A stretch of 64,000 nt of DNA from Parabacteroides distasonis. Lineage in GTDB: Bacteria; Bacteroidota; Bacteroidia; Bacteroidales; Tannerellaceae. Each line of letters starts with the position of its first letter. Position 1 is the first letter of the stretch. The notes below the pieces were generated by a model. That model searched no databases. It had not been told where the DNA came from and saw only the letters and a program-made list of their open reading frames with translations. The stretch covers positions 1 to 64,000 of the forward strand of contig JAFBIU010000009.1 in assembly GCA_021531775.1 (NCBI GenBank). Direction: 5' to 3'. Below are positions 17,286-27,124 of the stretch, piece by piece. The translations under genes and the position numbers were made by a program.

Positions 17286-18202
17286 ACGAATAATCTTTGA
17301 ATAGGTTGAGAATTCCATACCTCTTGGTTGGTGTTGTATTTCATGTTCCAGTATTGTTGTTTGGTTTTATTTCGTAAGATAATAAATTGCAATTTCCGAA
17401 TCCGATTCTTGAATTGGGTGATTCTATAGATCCATTGACAGCCTGTTTTCCCATAAATCTTTCGGAAATAGATATATTGTCCCTGATAATAATAAAATAG
17501 ACGTGATTGCTTGATATAGGCAGCTTTCCCCTCTAGATGGGTTATATGTGCATCTGGAATGGAGTAGATTTGATAACCGTTTTGGGTTATTCTTCTGCAT
17601 AATTCAGTCTCTTCAAAATTCATGAAGAAAACCGGATCAAAAGCTCCGCATTTTTGTAACACTGTTTGTTTAATCATTAAATCTGCACCAATGATGACGG
17701 CGACTTGAAGAGGCTGCTGTGTGAAATTAAAATAGGTACAATTCCGATGAGGATAAATGATAGGCGATAAATAGAAAATGGATAAGACCTCTAACCAAAA
17801 ACTTGGATAACGTCTCCCTAATGAGGTTGTTGGATTCCCCTCTTCATCAAAGAGATTTCCTCCACAGACTGCTGCTTTTGGTGTACTGTCCAAGAAATGA
17901 GACAAACGTTGTATTGCGTTATTGATCAATAGCGTATCAGGATTCAAAAAGAGTATGTTTCTACCTTTGGCTTGTTTCAGTCCGATATTATTGGCTCTTC
18001 CAAATCCTTCGTTGGTGTCTGATGCAATACAGATGACATCCGGATACTCATCTTTTATGCGTTCGAGAGACTGATCTTCTGAATGATTATCTACAACGAT
18101 AATCTCATAGCTAATGCCGGTTGTCAGTCTTTTGACAGAGGCAATACTATTGATAACCAACGCTGAAGTTTTATAATTAACGTAGATAATAGATACATCC
18201 AT
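17282..18202 (-). CDS. Glycosyltransferase family 2 (WbbL-like)
   Basis: 306 residues. VSIIYVNYKTSALVINSI and YEIIVVDNHSEDQS start the GT-A domain. NEGFGRANNIGLKQAKG and ILFLNPDTLL follow, a set typical of rhamnosyltransferases of the WbbL type, then MNFEETELCRRITQNGY with the acceptor-side ED/E motif. It is coupled to GT4 by a four-base overlap. Specificity is inferred only at family level. Confidence 0.9.
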   Translation of the reverse strand: MDVSIIYVNYKTSALVINSIASVKRLTTGISYEIIVVDNHSEDQSLERIKDEYPDVICIASDTNEGFGRANNIGLKQAKGRNILFLNPDTLLINNAIQRLSHFLDSTPKAAVCGGNLFDEEGNPTTSLGRRYPSFWLEVLSIFYLSPIIYPHRNCTYFNFTQQPLQVAVIIGADLMIKQTVLQKCGAFDPVFFMNFEETELCRRITQNGYQIYSIPDAHITHLEGKAAYIKQSRLFYYYQGQYIYFRKIYGKTGCQWIYRITQFKNRIRKLQFIILRNKTKQQYWNMKYNTNQEVWNSQPIQRLFV

Positions 18203-18211
18203 ATATTGTAG

Positions 18212-19657
18212 TTATTTCTTGTTTTTGAAAACCATTTGTAAACACTCGCGGAAGATGACAGACTGTGAATACCACATGACTAAAGAATAGAGTATGGCAG
18301 ACAGCGTTATTTTCGCGAGTAACAATCCATAGATATTCTGGATGGATTGCGTAATAAGTGCTACCAACAGAAAGACTCCAGCCGTAATCAGTACGTAAGG
18401 CAGAATATCTTTAAACAGATGGATCAACCGAATGCCAATCAGGGAATGGGCATAGTAATGCCAATATAGGATAAACAGGAAATAGGTTGTGACATAGGCC
18501 CTCACCATCCAAAGAATCCCAAATTGTGCCGTTGTCAATAAGATGACCAACTGGAAAACTCCTTGCAACACATTTCCATACAAGAAAAGGTTGGATTTTC
18601 CATGGGTGATGAGTAGTTGGGTATAAAGCAACGCAATGGGTGAAATGGCTCCCATGATACACAACAGTTGAAGAATCGGTACACTGGGCATCCATTTCTC
18701 TCCAATGGTGATTTGTATAAATTCGGGTGCGATAAAGGCTAACCCCAACATGGCCGGAAAAGAGAGGAATGCTGAAAAACGAATCATCTTGCGCAACACA
18801 TTCATCTGTCTCTCCTTGTCTTCACGAACCTCAACCAACACGGGTTGTGCCACCCCATTGATCATGCCGTTCAGAAGGGAATTGCCCATTGTCATCCATT
18901 TGTTCCCTTGTGTGTAGAACCCGACTTGGGCCGCATTGAATAATTTTCCCAACAACACGGAAAAAATATTGTTGTTGATTTGGGTAAAGATATTGGTCAA
19001 GAATAGTTTGGAACTGAATGGAAACATCCGCTTCAGGATCTGCAGATCAAAGATGAAGCGAGGTCTCCATGGTGAAAAGATCATTTTTAGTAGGGAGGAT
19101 AGGGAGATGAATACCACACTTTGCCAAGCGATTGCCCAATACGTATATCCCTGAATAGCGAGTGTGATGCCGATGATCCCCGAAACAGCTAATGCAATGA
19201 TATCAATAACAGCTGTCACTTTGGTCATCAACCTTTTGAATAGGACAGTATGGGGAACGGCAGCAATTCCTGCAAAAATGAAACTCAAGAACAGGACACG
19301 CGATAACGATATCAATTCAGTTCGTCCATAAAAATGGGCAATCAAGGGGGCTATCCCGAAAAGAATCAAATAGGATGAAAGACTGGTGATGACCGTGAAC
19401 CAGAATACTGTACTGTATGCTTCATCTGTAATCTCCTTTTCGTTGGCCAATGCAACCGTAAATCCACTGGTAATAATGGTAGTGGCTATTCCGGAAAAGA
19501 TGGCTAACATTCCCACTAAACCATAGTCTTCTGCATTGAGTGTTCGAGCCAAGATGATGCCAAACAACATACCCAACAGTTGTTGGATACCATTGCTGAT
19601 ACCTCCCCATATCAGTCCTTTCGCTGTCTTTTCTTTGAGTGATTGCTGTGCCTCCAT
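18212..19657 (-). CDS. Polysaccharide flippase, MOP superfamily (Wzx-like)
   Basis: 481 residues with 12 to 14 hydrophobic segments. The N-terminus KTAKGLIWGGISNGIQQLL with GIILARTLNAEDYGLVGML is typical of the polysaccharide transporter (PST) branch. It moves undecaprenyl-linked glycan across the inner membrane. No Wzy polymerase is found beside it, so the cluster may make a short glycan or depend on another locus. Confidence 0.92.
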   Translation of the reverse strand: MEAQQSLKEKTAKGLIWGGISNGIQQLLGMLFGIILARTLNAEDYGLVGMLAIFSGIATTIITSGFTVALANEKEITDEAYSTVFWFTVITSLSSYLILFGIAPLIAHFYGRTELISLSRVLFLSFIFAGIAAVPHTVLFKRLMTKVTAVIDIIALAVSGIIGITLAIQGYTYWAIAWQSVVFISLSSLLKMIFSPWRPRFIFDLQILKRMFPFSSKLFLTNIFTQINNNIFSVLLGKLFNAAQVGFYTQGNKWMTMGNSLLNGMINGVAQPVLVEVREDKERQMNVLRKMIRFSAFLSFPAMLGLAFIAPEFIQITIGEKWMPSVPILQLLCIMGAISPIALLYTQLLITHGKSNLFLYGNVLQGVFQLVILLTTAQFGILWMVRAYVTTYFLFILYWHYYAHSLIGIRLIHLFKDILPYVLITAGVFLLVALITQSIQNIYGLLLAKITLSAILYSLVMWYSQSVIFRECLQMVFKNKK

Positions 19658-19669
19658 TCGATCCTTGTT

Positions 19670-20554
19670 TTAATGATGAAAACGCATGACCGCATGACGC
19701 ATTTCATTGTCAAAATAGAGATAACCGGGCTGGATATCTATTTGATAACCTTGGTTTTTCAACGAATTGCCCAATACTTCTTCATCTTGATGCTGATGAT
19801 AGATACAAACCGCCCCCGATGTGTCATTTTGTTTCAACAACCTGTTTGCACCTGCCAATGCTTTCTTTTCATATCCTTCGATATCCATTTTTAGGAATGG
19901 GTGTTGAATCGTTTTACCTTGGAAATAGGAGTCCAATGTCGTGTTATTCTCATCATCCATGTCACTAACATATTTCCGCACAATCGTTATTTTATCTTTC
20001 CATGGTAGGAAGGTCGCTTCTAATGCTTCTACCCACTCGTCGTCACATTCAAATAAATAGGCATGTTCAATGAGATCAATGACATCCAATGTGAATATAC
20101 CTTCGGCTGAACCGACATCTAAAAGGCTCTTTCCTTTCATGGTTTGATAATCGGGAATGTATCGGTGGGCTGAACGTTCATCTTGCTCGATCAAAAGTCC
20201 TCGATAAACTATCTCGATTTGGTCGTACATAGAACGTTTGAAATAGAGTTTTTTCCCATGATGGTACACATAGGGCAATCCGTTTTGAGGGTCTGTATGC
20301 AGGTCGATGGGTTGACGATCATATTCCCTTTTCCAAGGATAGGGGTAGGCCGTGGGACCCAATTTGCCCAACTGCTGGAATGCTTTCTCAATCTCATCTT
20401 TGGGCGTGACAAATGTATAGTGAATCCTGTAACTCCAGCATTGCATATAGGATTTCCAATTCCGACAGATAAACAAGAGTTTTCCCAAAAAGACTTTGTA
20501 TAGTTTTCTGCGTAAGGAGACCGGAATCAGTTGTCTATATAATTGTGCAAGCAT
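19670..20554 (-). CDS. FkbM family methyltransferase
   Basis: 294 residues. The C-terminal two thirds carry a SAM-binding Rossmann domain: KSLLDVGSAEGIFTLDVID (motif I), YLFECDDEWVEALEATF (motif II) and FLKMDIEGYEKKALAGA, the FkbM signature. Such enzymes in glycan clusters usually O-methylate a sugar; substrate unknown. The N-terminal about 110 residues match nothing I recognise. It lies 12 bases upstream of the flippase gene and 9 bases downstream of the oxidoreductase gene. Confidence 0.88.
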   Translation of the reverse strand: MLAQLYRQLIPVSLRRKLYKVFLGKLLFICRNWKSYMQCWSYRIHYTFVTPKDEIEKAFQQLGKLGPTAYPYPWKREYDRQPIDLHTDPQNGLPYVYHHGKKLYFKRSMYDQIEIVYRGLLIEQDERSAHRYIPDYQTMKGKSLLDVGSAEGIFTLDVIDLIEHAYLFECDDEWVEALEATFLPWKDKITIVRKYVSDMDDENNTTLDSYFQGKTIQHPFLKMDIEGYEKKALAGANRLLKQNDTSGAVCIYHQHQDEEVLGNSLKNQGYQIDIQPGYLYFDNEMRHAVMRFHH

Positions 20555-20563
20555 AATCGTTGT

Positions 20564-21589
20564 CTATTTCTTTTCAGCATAAATACGTTGGATGATATCT
20601 ACCACTTTCATTCCCTCCAGTACGTTGGTGGTAATCATTTCACCCGGTTTTCCACTCAATACATTCACCACATTGCGAATCACGAAGTTATGATTCTGTG
20701 CCGATCCTTTATAGGGACCATAGTCATTACCCGGATTTGTTGGAGCCAGTTCCGGCATATCGTAATCCTTGATGTGGCAGTATTCAACTTCATTCATATA
20801 TTGTCCACCAATCTTCACACTGCCATTCTCGGCAATGATCAGCATACTGCTCTCCATGTTCTTGTCCCATACAGCTGTCGAATAGTTGAGGCATCCCATT
20901 CCTCCATTGACAAAACTGAAATTGACAAAACCGGAGTCTTCGAAGGCCGTTGAATGCTGGTGGTTAAAGTCGGCAAAGCGGGCTTGAATGTTACAGATGT
21001 CACCGAATAGCCAATACATGATGTCGATGAAATGGGAGAATTGCGTGAAAAGCGTACCTCCATCCAGTTGAGCGTCTCCATGCCAACCTCCTGGTTTATA
21101 GTATCGGTCATCCCTGTTCCAGTAGCAATTAAGTTGAACCATGTAAATTTTTCCCAGCCGTCCCGACTCGACCATCTCTTTGATCCAAACAGATGGGGGA
21201 GAATAACGGTTCTGCATGACACAGAATACCTGCTTGCGATACTTCAAGGAGGTATAGACGACCTTTTCGGCATCAGCCAACGTGAGTGCCATTGGCTTTT
21301 CAATCACGACATGATGTCCTGTTTCTAATGCTTGAATGGCCAATTGGGCATGTAGTCCGTTCGGCACACAAATGTTGATGACATCCAGATCCAATCCGGC
21401 CTGCAACAAATCACTCATGTTTGAAAAGAAGGGAACGGGATAGTTTTCAATACCTAACTCTTCTTGGGGACGGATATCACAAAGGGCTACTAATTCAGCT
21501 CCCTCTTCCCGCTTAACCATTTCTGCATGACGTTTGCCAATATGGCCACAGCCGACAACGGCAAATCTGATCTTTTGACTATTGTTCAT
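20564..21589 (-). CDS. Gfo/Idh/MocA oxidoreductase, WbpB/WlbA-like
   Basis: 341 residues. Rossmann start IRFAVVGCGHIGKRHAEMV and the catalytic VVIEKPMALTLADAEK (EKP motif). NCYWNRDDRYYKPGGWHG and LDGGTLFTQFSHFIDIMYW resemble WbpB/WlbA, which oxidises UDP-GlcNAcA at C3. Its gene overlaps the aminotransferase gene by 11 bases, the same pairing as wbpB-wbpE for 2,3-diamino-sugar uronates. The remaining enzymes of that pathway are absent here. Confidence 0.88.
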   Translation of the reverse strand: MNNSQKIRFAVVGCGHIGKRHAEMVKREEGAELVALCDIRPQEELGIENYPVPFFSNMSDLLQAGLDLDVINICVPNGLHAQLAIQALETGHHVVIEKPMALTLADAEKVVYTSLKYRKQVFCVMQNRYSPPSVWIKEMVESGRLGKIYMVQLNCYWNRDDRYYKPGGWHGDAQLDGGTLFTQFSHFIDIMYWLFGDICNIQARFADFNHQHSTAFEDSGFVNFSFVNGGMGCLNYSTAVWDKNMESSMLIIAENGSVKIGGQYMNEVEYCHIKDYDMPELAPTNPGNDYGPYKGSAQNHNFVIRNVVNVLSGKPGEMITTNVLEGMKVVDIIQRIYAEKK

Positions 21590-22712
21590 AATGTAAGATA
21601 CTATCTATGATGAAATCGATTTCTTCCTCTGTCATCTCTGTGTGGATGGGGAGTGACAATACAGTTTGGCTCAAACGGGTCGCCTGTTCCGTAGGATAGG
21701 GCGTACGGGCCAAATGTTGAAAAGCCTCCTGTTGGTGCAACGGCAACGGATAATAGATCATGGAGGGAATGCCCCTCTCTTTGAGATAATGTTGCAGTCT
21801 GCTTCTCCGGTCTCCTGACACCTGTACGGTATATTGATGATAGACATGGGAGGAATCGTTGCATTTGGCTGGTATGGTTATCCCAGGACAACCGCTCAAG
21901 GCCGCATCGTATCGTTGGGCTACAGCCTGACGTGCTTGGTTGAATTGATCCAAATGGCGCAACTTGACTTGCAGAATGGCTGCCTGCAAGGTGTCTAAAC
22001 GAGAATTGCAACCAATCAGTTGATGGTGATATTTCACCTGTTGACCATGGTTAGCAATCTGACGAGCCCGTTCCGCCAATTGCGGATTAGAGGTAATCAG
22101 TGCCCCCCCATCTCCATAGCAGGCCAATGGCTTGGAGGGAAAGAAGGAGGTGGTTCCGATATCTCCCATTGTTCCAGCCAAACGATGGGTTCCATCCGGA
22201 AATGTATAGACAGCTCCCATGGATTGGGCATTGTCTTCAATCAGATAGAGGTGATGTGCTTGAGCCAATTCTAAAAGAGGAGCCATGTGACAACTCTGAC
22301 CAAACAGATGAACGGCCATGATGACTTTTGTGCGCTTGGTGATTACTTGTTCGACCTTACATGGATCCAAATTAAAGCTGTCCGGTTCTACATCTACAAA
22401 GACAGGTGTCAGACCCAAAAGGGCAGCCGCTTCTGCCGCAGCAACGTAGGTGAAATCCGGAACTATCACCTCATCACCCGGTTGCAGATCCAAGGTCATC
22501 AAGGCAATCTGCAGGGCATCCGTTCCATTGCCACAAGGTATGACATGGGGTACATGGAGATAGTCTGCCAGTTGAGAGGCAAATTCCTTGACTTCGGATC
22601 CGTTGATAAAGGCGGTCCGATCTATGACTTGTTGCATCGCTTGATCCAATTCCGGCTTTAACCGTAGGTATTGTCGATGCAAGTCCACCATTTGAATCTG
22701 ATTGGTCATCAT
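21579..22712 (-). CDS. DegT/DnrJ/EryC1/StrS family sugar aminotransferase, WbpE-like
   Basis: 377 residues, PLP-dependent. Seen: PCGNGTDALQIALMTL (PLP phosphate site), DEVIVPDFTYVAAAEAA, LYLIEDNAQSMGAVY (Asp contacting PLP) and TSFFPSKPLACYGDGGAL, where the Lys of PSK forms the Schiff base. With the overlapping oxidoreductase it probably makes a 3-amino sugar from a 3-keto intermediate; this is inferred from the pair. First gene of the glycan cluster. ATG 22712 and ATG 22709 are both possible starts. Confidence 0.92.
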   Translation of the reverse strand: MMTNQIQMVDLHRQYLRLKPELDQAMQQVIDRTAFINGSEVKEFASQLADYLHVPHVIPCGNGTDALQIALMTLDLQPGDEVIVPDFTYVAAAEAAALLGLTPVFVDVEPDSFNLDPCKVEQVITKRTKVIMAVHLFGQSCHMAPLLELAQAHHLYLIEDNAQSMGAVYTFPDGTHRLAGTMGDIGTTSFFPSKPLACYGDGGALITSNPQLAERARQIANHGQQVKYHHQLIGCNSRLDTLQAAILQVKLRHLDQFNQARQAVAQRYDAALSGCPGITIPAKCNDSSHVYHQYTVQVSGDRRSRLQHYLKERGIPSMIYYPLPLHQQEAFQHLARTPYPTEQATRLSQTVLSLPIHTEMTEEEIDFIIDSILHYEQ

Positions 22713-22735
22713 GTACGTACTATTTACTCATGTAA

Positions 22736-22772
22736 AAAGGCTTTCTGTCCAAGAAACGGGCAGAAAGCCTTT
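22736..22772 (-). terminator. Intrinsic terminator of metG
   Basis: AAAGGCTTTCTG (22736-22747) pairs perfectly with CAGAAAGCCTTT (22761-22772). On the minus strand the stem is followed by a T run. It separates metG from the glycan cluster. Confidence 0.9.
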
Positions 22773-22791
22773 CGATTGTGTGTTCTTAGGA

Positions 22792-24831
22792 TTATTTTAC
22801 TTCGCTACCCGGTTTTACCTCTTTCTCAGGTGTGATAACTGCCAGCTTACCATCAAAATCCTCAGCTGAGAGAATCATACCCTCCGAAACGATCCCTTTC
22901 AGTTTACGGGGAGCCAAGTTAGCAATGAAGCAAACCTGTTTTCCTACGAGTTCCTCAGGTTTGTAGTGTTGGGCAATACCCGAAACAATGGTCCGTTTTT
23001 CCAAACCATCATCAATCCGGAATTGCAATAACTTATCTGCTTTCGGTACTTTCGTGCATTCCAAGACCGTACCAACGCGAATATCCAACTTCATGAAATC
23101 ATCAAACTGAATATTCTCGCGAATGGGTTTTGCTTTGTAATTGGCCTCTTCATTGGCTTTTTTGGTATCCAACAATTTCTGGATCTGCTGCTCAATGACG
23201 CTATCTTCGATCTTTTCGAACAACAATTCAGCCTTGCCCAATTCATGACCTGCCTCCAGCAAATCGGTGGCACCCAAACGGTTCCATCCCAACGGTTCAA
23301 CATTCAACATCTTGTTGAGTTTCTCCATGCTGAAAGGTAAGAAGGGCTCAAAAGCAATGGCCAAGTTGGCTGTGATCTGCAAAGCAATGTTCATGATGGT
23401 AGCCACACGTGCCATGTCTGTCTTTGCTAACTTCCAAGGTTCTGTATCAGCCAGGTATTTATTACCGATACGAGCCAGGTTCATGGCCTCTTTCTGTGCA
23501 TCACGGAAGTGGAATGTATCCAGCAGGCGTTCTACATCCTCTTTGACATGGGCAAAATCCTCCATGGTCTGTTTATCGTAATCCGTCAATTCGCCTGCTG
23601 CAGGTACCTTGTTTTCAAAATACTTGCTGGTCAACACCAAAGCTCGGTTGACGAAATTACCTAAAATGGCTACCAACTCATTATTGTTGCGCGCTTGGAA
23701 GTCTTTCCATGTAAAGTCGTTGTCTTTTGTTTCCGGGGCATTGGCTGTCAGTACATAACGCAAAACATCCTGTTTGCCTGGCATATCAACCAAGTATTCA
23801 TTCAACCACACAGCCCAATTGCGAGAGGTAGAGATCTTGTCTCCCTCCAAGTTGAGGAACTCGTTGGCCGGTACATTCTCCGGCAGGTTGAAGGAACCTT
23901 CTGCTTTCAGCATAGCCGGGAAGACGATACAGTGGAACACGATATTGTCCTTTCCAATGAAATGGATCATTTTGGTCTCCGGATCTTTCCACCAGGTCTC
24001 CCAACTGTCAGGCAACAATTCTTTGGTATTTGAGATGTAACCGATTGGCGCATCGAACCAAACATACAATACTTTACCTTCAGCACCTTCTACCGGTACG
24101 GGAATACCCCAATCCAGGTCGCGGCTGACGGCACGGGGCTGTAAGCCCATATCCAACCAGCTCTTGCACTGGCCATATACATTCGGTTTCCATTCTTTAT
24201 GTCCTTCCAGAATCCACTGGCGCAAGAAGGGTTCCCATTTGTCCAAGGGCAAATACCAGTGTTTGGTCTCTTTCAAAACCAGCTCACTACCGCTCAAAGC
24301 CGATTTCGGATTGATCAAATCGGTAGGACTGAGTGATGTACCACAGGCTTCACACTGGTCTCCGTATGCCTTTTCGTTACCGCAATGGGGACAGGTACCT
24401 GTGATGTAACGGTCTGCCAGGAACTGTTTAGCCTCTTCATCATAATACTGTTCACTGGTTTTCTCGATGAATTCGCCCTTTTCGTACAAGGTACGGAAAA
24501 AGTCGGATGCCATCTGATGATGTATGGATGAAGTGGTTCGGGAATAGATATCGAATGAAATCCCGAACTCCTCAAATGACTTTTTGATGATGTTGTGGTA
24601 ACGATCCACAATGTCTTGTGGTGTCACCCCCTCTTTTTTAGCGCGTAGGGTAATGGGTACACCATGTTCATCTGAACCACCTATCATCAAAACCTCTTCG
24701 CCCTTCAGTCGAAGATAACGTGCATAAATATCGGCTGGTACATAGACGCCTGCCAAGTGGCCGATGTGAACCGGTCCGTTTGCATACGGCAAGGCCGTTG
24801 TGATCAAAGTCCTTTTAAAATGTTTCTCCAT
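22792..24831 (-). CDS. metG: Methionyl-tRNA synthetase
   Basis: 679 residues. Class I signatures: [16 protein letters not shown] (HIGH) and [15 protein letters not shown] (KMSKS variant KISTS). Zinc knuckle [18 protein letters not shown] in the connective peptide. The C-terminal about 110 residues are the EMAP/Trbp111-like tRNA-binding domain ([21 protein letters not shown]). The start [12 protein letters not shown] at 24831 is the family start; the frame remains open to 24894. A minus-strand TACCTTTG at 24863-24856 may be its -7 box. Confidence 0.98.
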   Translation of the reverse strand: MEKHFKRTLITTALPYANGPVHIGHLAGVYVPADIYARYLRLKGEEVLMIGGSDEHGVPITLRAKKEGVTPQDIVDRYHNIIKKSFEEFGISFDIYSRTTSSIHHQMASDFFRTLYEKGEFIEKTSEQYYDEEAKQFLADRYITGTCPHCGNEKAYGDQCEACGTSLSPTDLINPKSALSGSELVLKETKHWYLPLDKWEPFLRQWILEGHKEWKPNVYGQCKSWLDMGLQPRAVSRDLDWGIPVPVEGAEGKVLYVWFDAPIGYISNTKELLPDSWETWWKDPETKMIHFIGKDNIVFHCIVFPAMLKAEGSFNLPENVPANEFLNLEGDKISTSRNWAVWLNEYLVDMPGKQDVLRYVLTANAPETKDNDFTWKDFQARNNNELVAILGNFVNRALVLTSKYFENKVPAAGELTDYDKQTMEDFAHVKEDVERLLDTFHFRDAQKEAMNLARIGNKYLADTEPWKLAKTDMARVATIMNIALQITANLAIAFEPFLPFSMEKLNKMLNVEPLGWNRLGATDLLEAGHELGKAELLFEKIEDSVIEQQIQKLLDTKKANEEANYKAKPIRENIQFDDFMKLDIRVGTVLECTKVPKADKLLQFRIDDGLEKRTIVSGIAQHYKPEELVGKQVCFIANLAPRKLKGIVSEGMILSAEDFDGKLAVITPEKEVKPGSEVK

Positions 24832-24877
24832 ACTATCGTAAATGCTTTTGGGGAACAAAGGTAGTATTTCTAATTGA

Positions 24878-24913
24878 AATAGGCTGAATCTCACCTCGGA
24901 AATTCAGCCTATT
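24878..24913 (-). terminator. Intrinsic terminator of meaB
   Basis: AATAGGCTGAAT (24878-24889) and ATTCAGCCTATT (24902-24913) form a perfect 12-bp stem just past the meaB stop at 24921. It overlaps the upstream region of metG. Confidence 0.85.
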
Positions 24914-24920
24914 GCTTACT

Positions 24921-26006
24921 TTAGATATTCTTTAGGAATAGATCGATCATCCGTTTTGCTGCTACAAACGAACTTACCTCGTTGTGCAGAACCTGCTGTT
25001 CGGTGGATGCTAACATCTGTTCGACAGCCGGATTGTGGTAGAATGTCTCGCGTAACGTATCATTGATGCTCTCGTACATCCAGTACTTGGCCTGTTCGTT
25101 CCGTTTGTATTCGAAGTAACCATTCTTCTTGGTGAAGCGGATGTATTCATCGACCATGTCCCAGATCTCTTTGATGCCCAGATTGTAATAACCCGAGTAG
25201 GTTAATACCTTCGGGAACCATCCTGATTCGGTAGGCGGGAAGAGATGGAGGGCATTGCGGAATTGGGAGGCGGCCAATTTGGCTTTCTCAATGTTGTCAC
25301 CATCTGCTTTGTTGATGATGATGCCATCTGCCATCTCCATGATGCCTCGTTTGATACCTTGCAATTCATCTCCGGTACCAGCCAACTGAATGAGCAGGAA
25401 GAAATCGACCATGGAGTGGACGGCTGTCTCACTTTGTCCGACACCAACGGTTTCGACAAAGACCGTATCGAAACCGGCCGCTTCACAGAGCACAATGGTT
25501 TCGCGTGTCTTGCGGGCGACTCCACCCAAGGATCCGGCTGAAGGTGAAGGGCGGATGAAGGCATTCTTTTCACGCGACAAGGCCTCCATACGGGTCTTGT
25601 CTCCCAAGATACTGCCTTTGGAGCGTTCACTACTGGGGTCTATGGCCAATACGGCCAGCTTGTGCCCTTGATTCAATAAGTGCATGCCAAATACATCGAT
25701 GGAGGTACTTTTGCCTGCTCCCGGTACACCCGTGATACCGACTCGTACCGATTGGCCGGCAAAGGGGAGACATTTCTCGATGATCTCCTGTGCAATGACC
25801 TGATGTTCATGCTTGGCACTTTCAACCAGCGTGACGGCCTGGCTGAGTACTGTAATGTTCCCTTTCAGGATTCCTTCGATAAACTCAGAAACCGTATATG
25901 TCTTCCGACGTGCACGTTTCAAATAGGGGTTGACAGTGGGTACGTCCGTAACCCCGCTATTGACTTTCAACCCTTTGTAAGCTTCGTTATTTTCGGGATG
26001 TTCCAT
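24921..26006 (-). CDS. meaB: Methylmalonyl-CoA mutase-associated GTPase MeaB
   Basis: 361 residues, a G3E-family P-loop GTPase that loads and protects the adenosylcobalamin of methylmalonyl-CoA mutase. Walker A is VGITGVPGAGKSTSIDVFG; LAVLAIDPSSERSKGSILGD (switch I) and TVFVETVGVGQSE (Walker B/switch II) follow, and NKADGDN is the base-specificity motif. The mutase genes themselves are not in the window. It sits 7 bases downstream of the larger DUF1573 gene, so probably one transcript. Confidence 0.95.
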   Translation of the reverse strand: MEHPENNEAYKGLKVNSGVTDVPTVNPYLKRARRKTYTVSEFIEGILKGNITVLSQAVTLVESAKHEHQVIAQEIIEKCLPFAGQSVRVGITGVPGAGKSTSIDVFGMHLLNQGHKLAVLAIDPSSERSKGSILGDKTRMEALSREKNAFIRPSPSAGSLGGVARKTRETIVLCEAAGFDTVFVETVGVGQSETAVHSMVDFFLLIQLAGTGDELQGIKRGIMEMADGIIINKADGDNIEKAKLAASQFRNALHLFPPTESGWFPKVLTYSGYYNLGIKEIWDMVDEYIRFTKKNGYFEYKRNEQAKYWMYESINDTLRETFYHNPAVEQMLASTEQQVLHNEVSSFVAAKRMIDLFLKNI

Positions 26007-26013
26007 GGTACAA

Positions 26014-27114
26014 TTATTTTTGAGCCGTGACTTTGATCAACCGGACAGGTCCGTTTGGATCGTTGCACACGACATTGATGAGTGCTTCTAATTTAGTTTT
26101 TATCTCTTTGGGACGAATCGAAACCTTGAAGATGGCTGTCGCACCTGGTTTCAACTCTTTCTTGCCTCCGGAAATGTCCAATCGTTCGTCATCTGAGCTG
26201 ACACTATAGATTGTCAATGTCTTTTTACCTTTGTTGGTCAACTCAAAGGTGCCGGTCACTTTACCTCCCTTGATCATGAAACCACCCGATTTTTTAGGTA
26301 GTTTGCCGAACTCCAGCAGGGTGCCGGACAGGTAGGCACTGGGAGCCTGCGACTTCTCGGCCACTGTCATTTTGCTGAAATTGTCGATGATATTGGCCGC
26401 AAGATGTAGCGTTCCATTGATCTCTTCCTGACCGACGAATTGGACTTTTATCGGCAGTTCGGTCGTTACTCTACCTTTCCGTTTGACTGCTTTCGCATCC
26501 AGTAGTACATAGATCTCTCCTGTCTCGCCGGGGGCCAAACGGGTAGGACGAGCCTCAATCGTATAATAGTGAGGTACTTTACCTAAGGTCAACGAACAGG
26601 TCGTTTCCCCTTCGTTCTTCACCTGAATGCGTTCACCCAAGGTCTCATCCTCATGGATACTGCTGTACAGAACCGTTTTGGTATGCAACTTCAAATCTCC
26701 AAAGGAGTAGGGATAGACGAAGAGCGGCTCAGCAGGCTTGGGAGTTACATTTCCCTTGATGGCCAATGAGTAGCTTCCCTTTTTTCCATTGCTGAAGATG
26801 GAGATCGTTTTGTAAAAGGGACCGGGTCGTCCAGCTGGATTATAGGTTACTTTGATGACACCTGTCTTGCCCGGACCAATCGGGGATTTGGTCCATTCCG
26901 GCTGAGTACAGCCACAGGAGGCTGTCACACGAGTGATGACCAATGGGGCATCTCCCGGATTGGAAATGGTAAACGTATGGCTGGCCGGCCCATCTGCCTC
27001 GGCTATGGTACCGAAGTTATAGGTCAGCTCGTCGGCATGTATTTGTGCTTGCCCTTGTGCAGCCACGTGCCAACAGCATAACAGGCTGATCAAAATCAGT
27101 TCAAGTTGTCTCAT
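26014..27114 (-). CDS. Secreted DUF1573-domain protein, long form
   Basis: 366 residues with a signal peptide (LILISLLCCWHVAAQGQA). DUF1573 at about 24-120: YNFGTIAEADGPASHTF, TASCGCTQPEWTK and YNPAGRPGPFYKTISIFSN. The rest looks like two further beta-sandwich (ASPM/SPD-2/Hydin-like) domains ending LINVVCNDPNGP. DUF1573 proteins are common in Bacteroidetes and uncharacterised; an extracytoplasmic location is inferred. Its first domain is a close paralogue of the next protein upstream, and its stop is 7 bases before meaB. Confidence 0.85.
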   Translation of the reverse strand: MRQLELILISLLCCWHVAAQGQAQIHADELTYNFGTIAEADGPASHTFTISNPGDAPLVITRVTASCGCTQPEWTKSPIGPGKTGVIKVTYNPAGRPGPFYKTISIFSNGKKGSYSLAIKGNVTPKPAEPLFVYPYSFGDLKLHTKTVLYSSIHEDETLGERIQVKNEGETTCSLTLGKVPHYYTIEARPTRLAPGETGEIYVLLDAKAVKRKGRVTTELPIKVQFVGQEEINGTLHLAANIIDNFSKMTVAEKSQAPSAYLSGTLLEFGKLPKKSGGFMIKGGKVTGTFELTNKGKKTLTIYSVSSDDERLDISGGKKELKPGATAIFKVSIRPKEIKTKLEALINVVCNDPNGPVRLIKVTAQK

Positions 27115-27124
27115 GTCTGTTTGT

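Noticed and set aside
15196-22712. Complete capsule or O-antigen locus
   Set aside because: No Wzy, no initiating transferase, no chain-length regulator and no UpxY/UpxZ antiterminator genes were found.
24832-24894. Longer start for metG
   Set aside because: The extra 21 residues are absent from the family and cover the likely -7 box; MEKHFKRTL at 24831 is the normal start.
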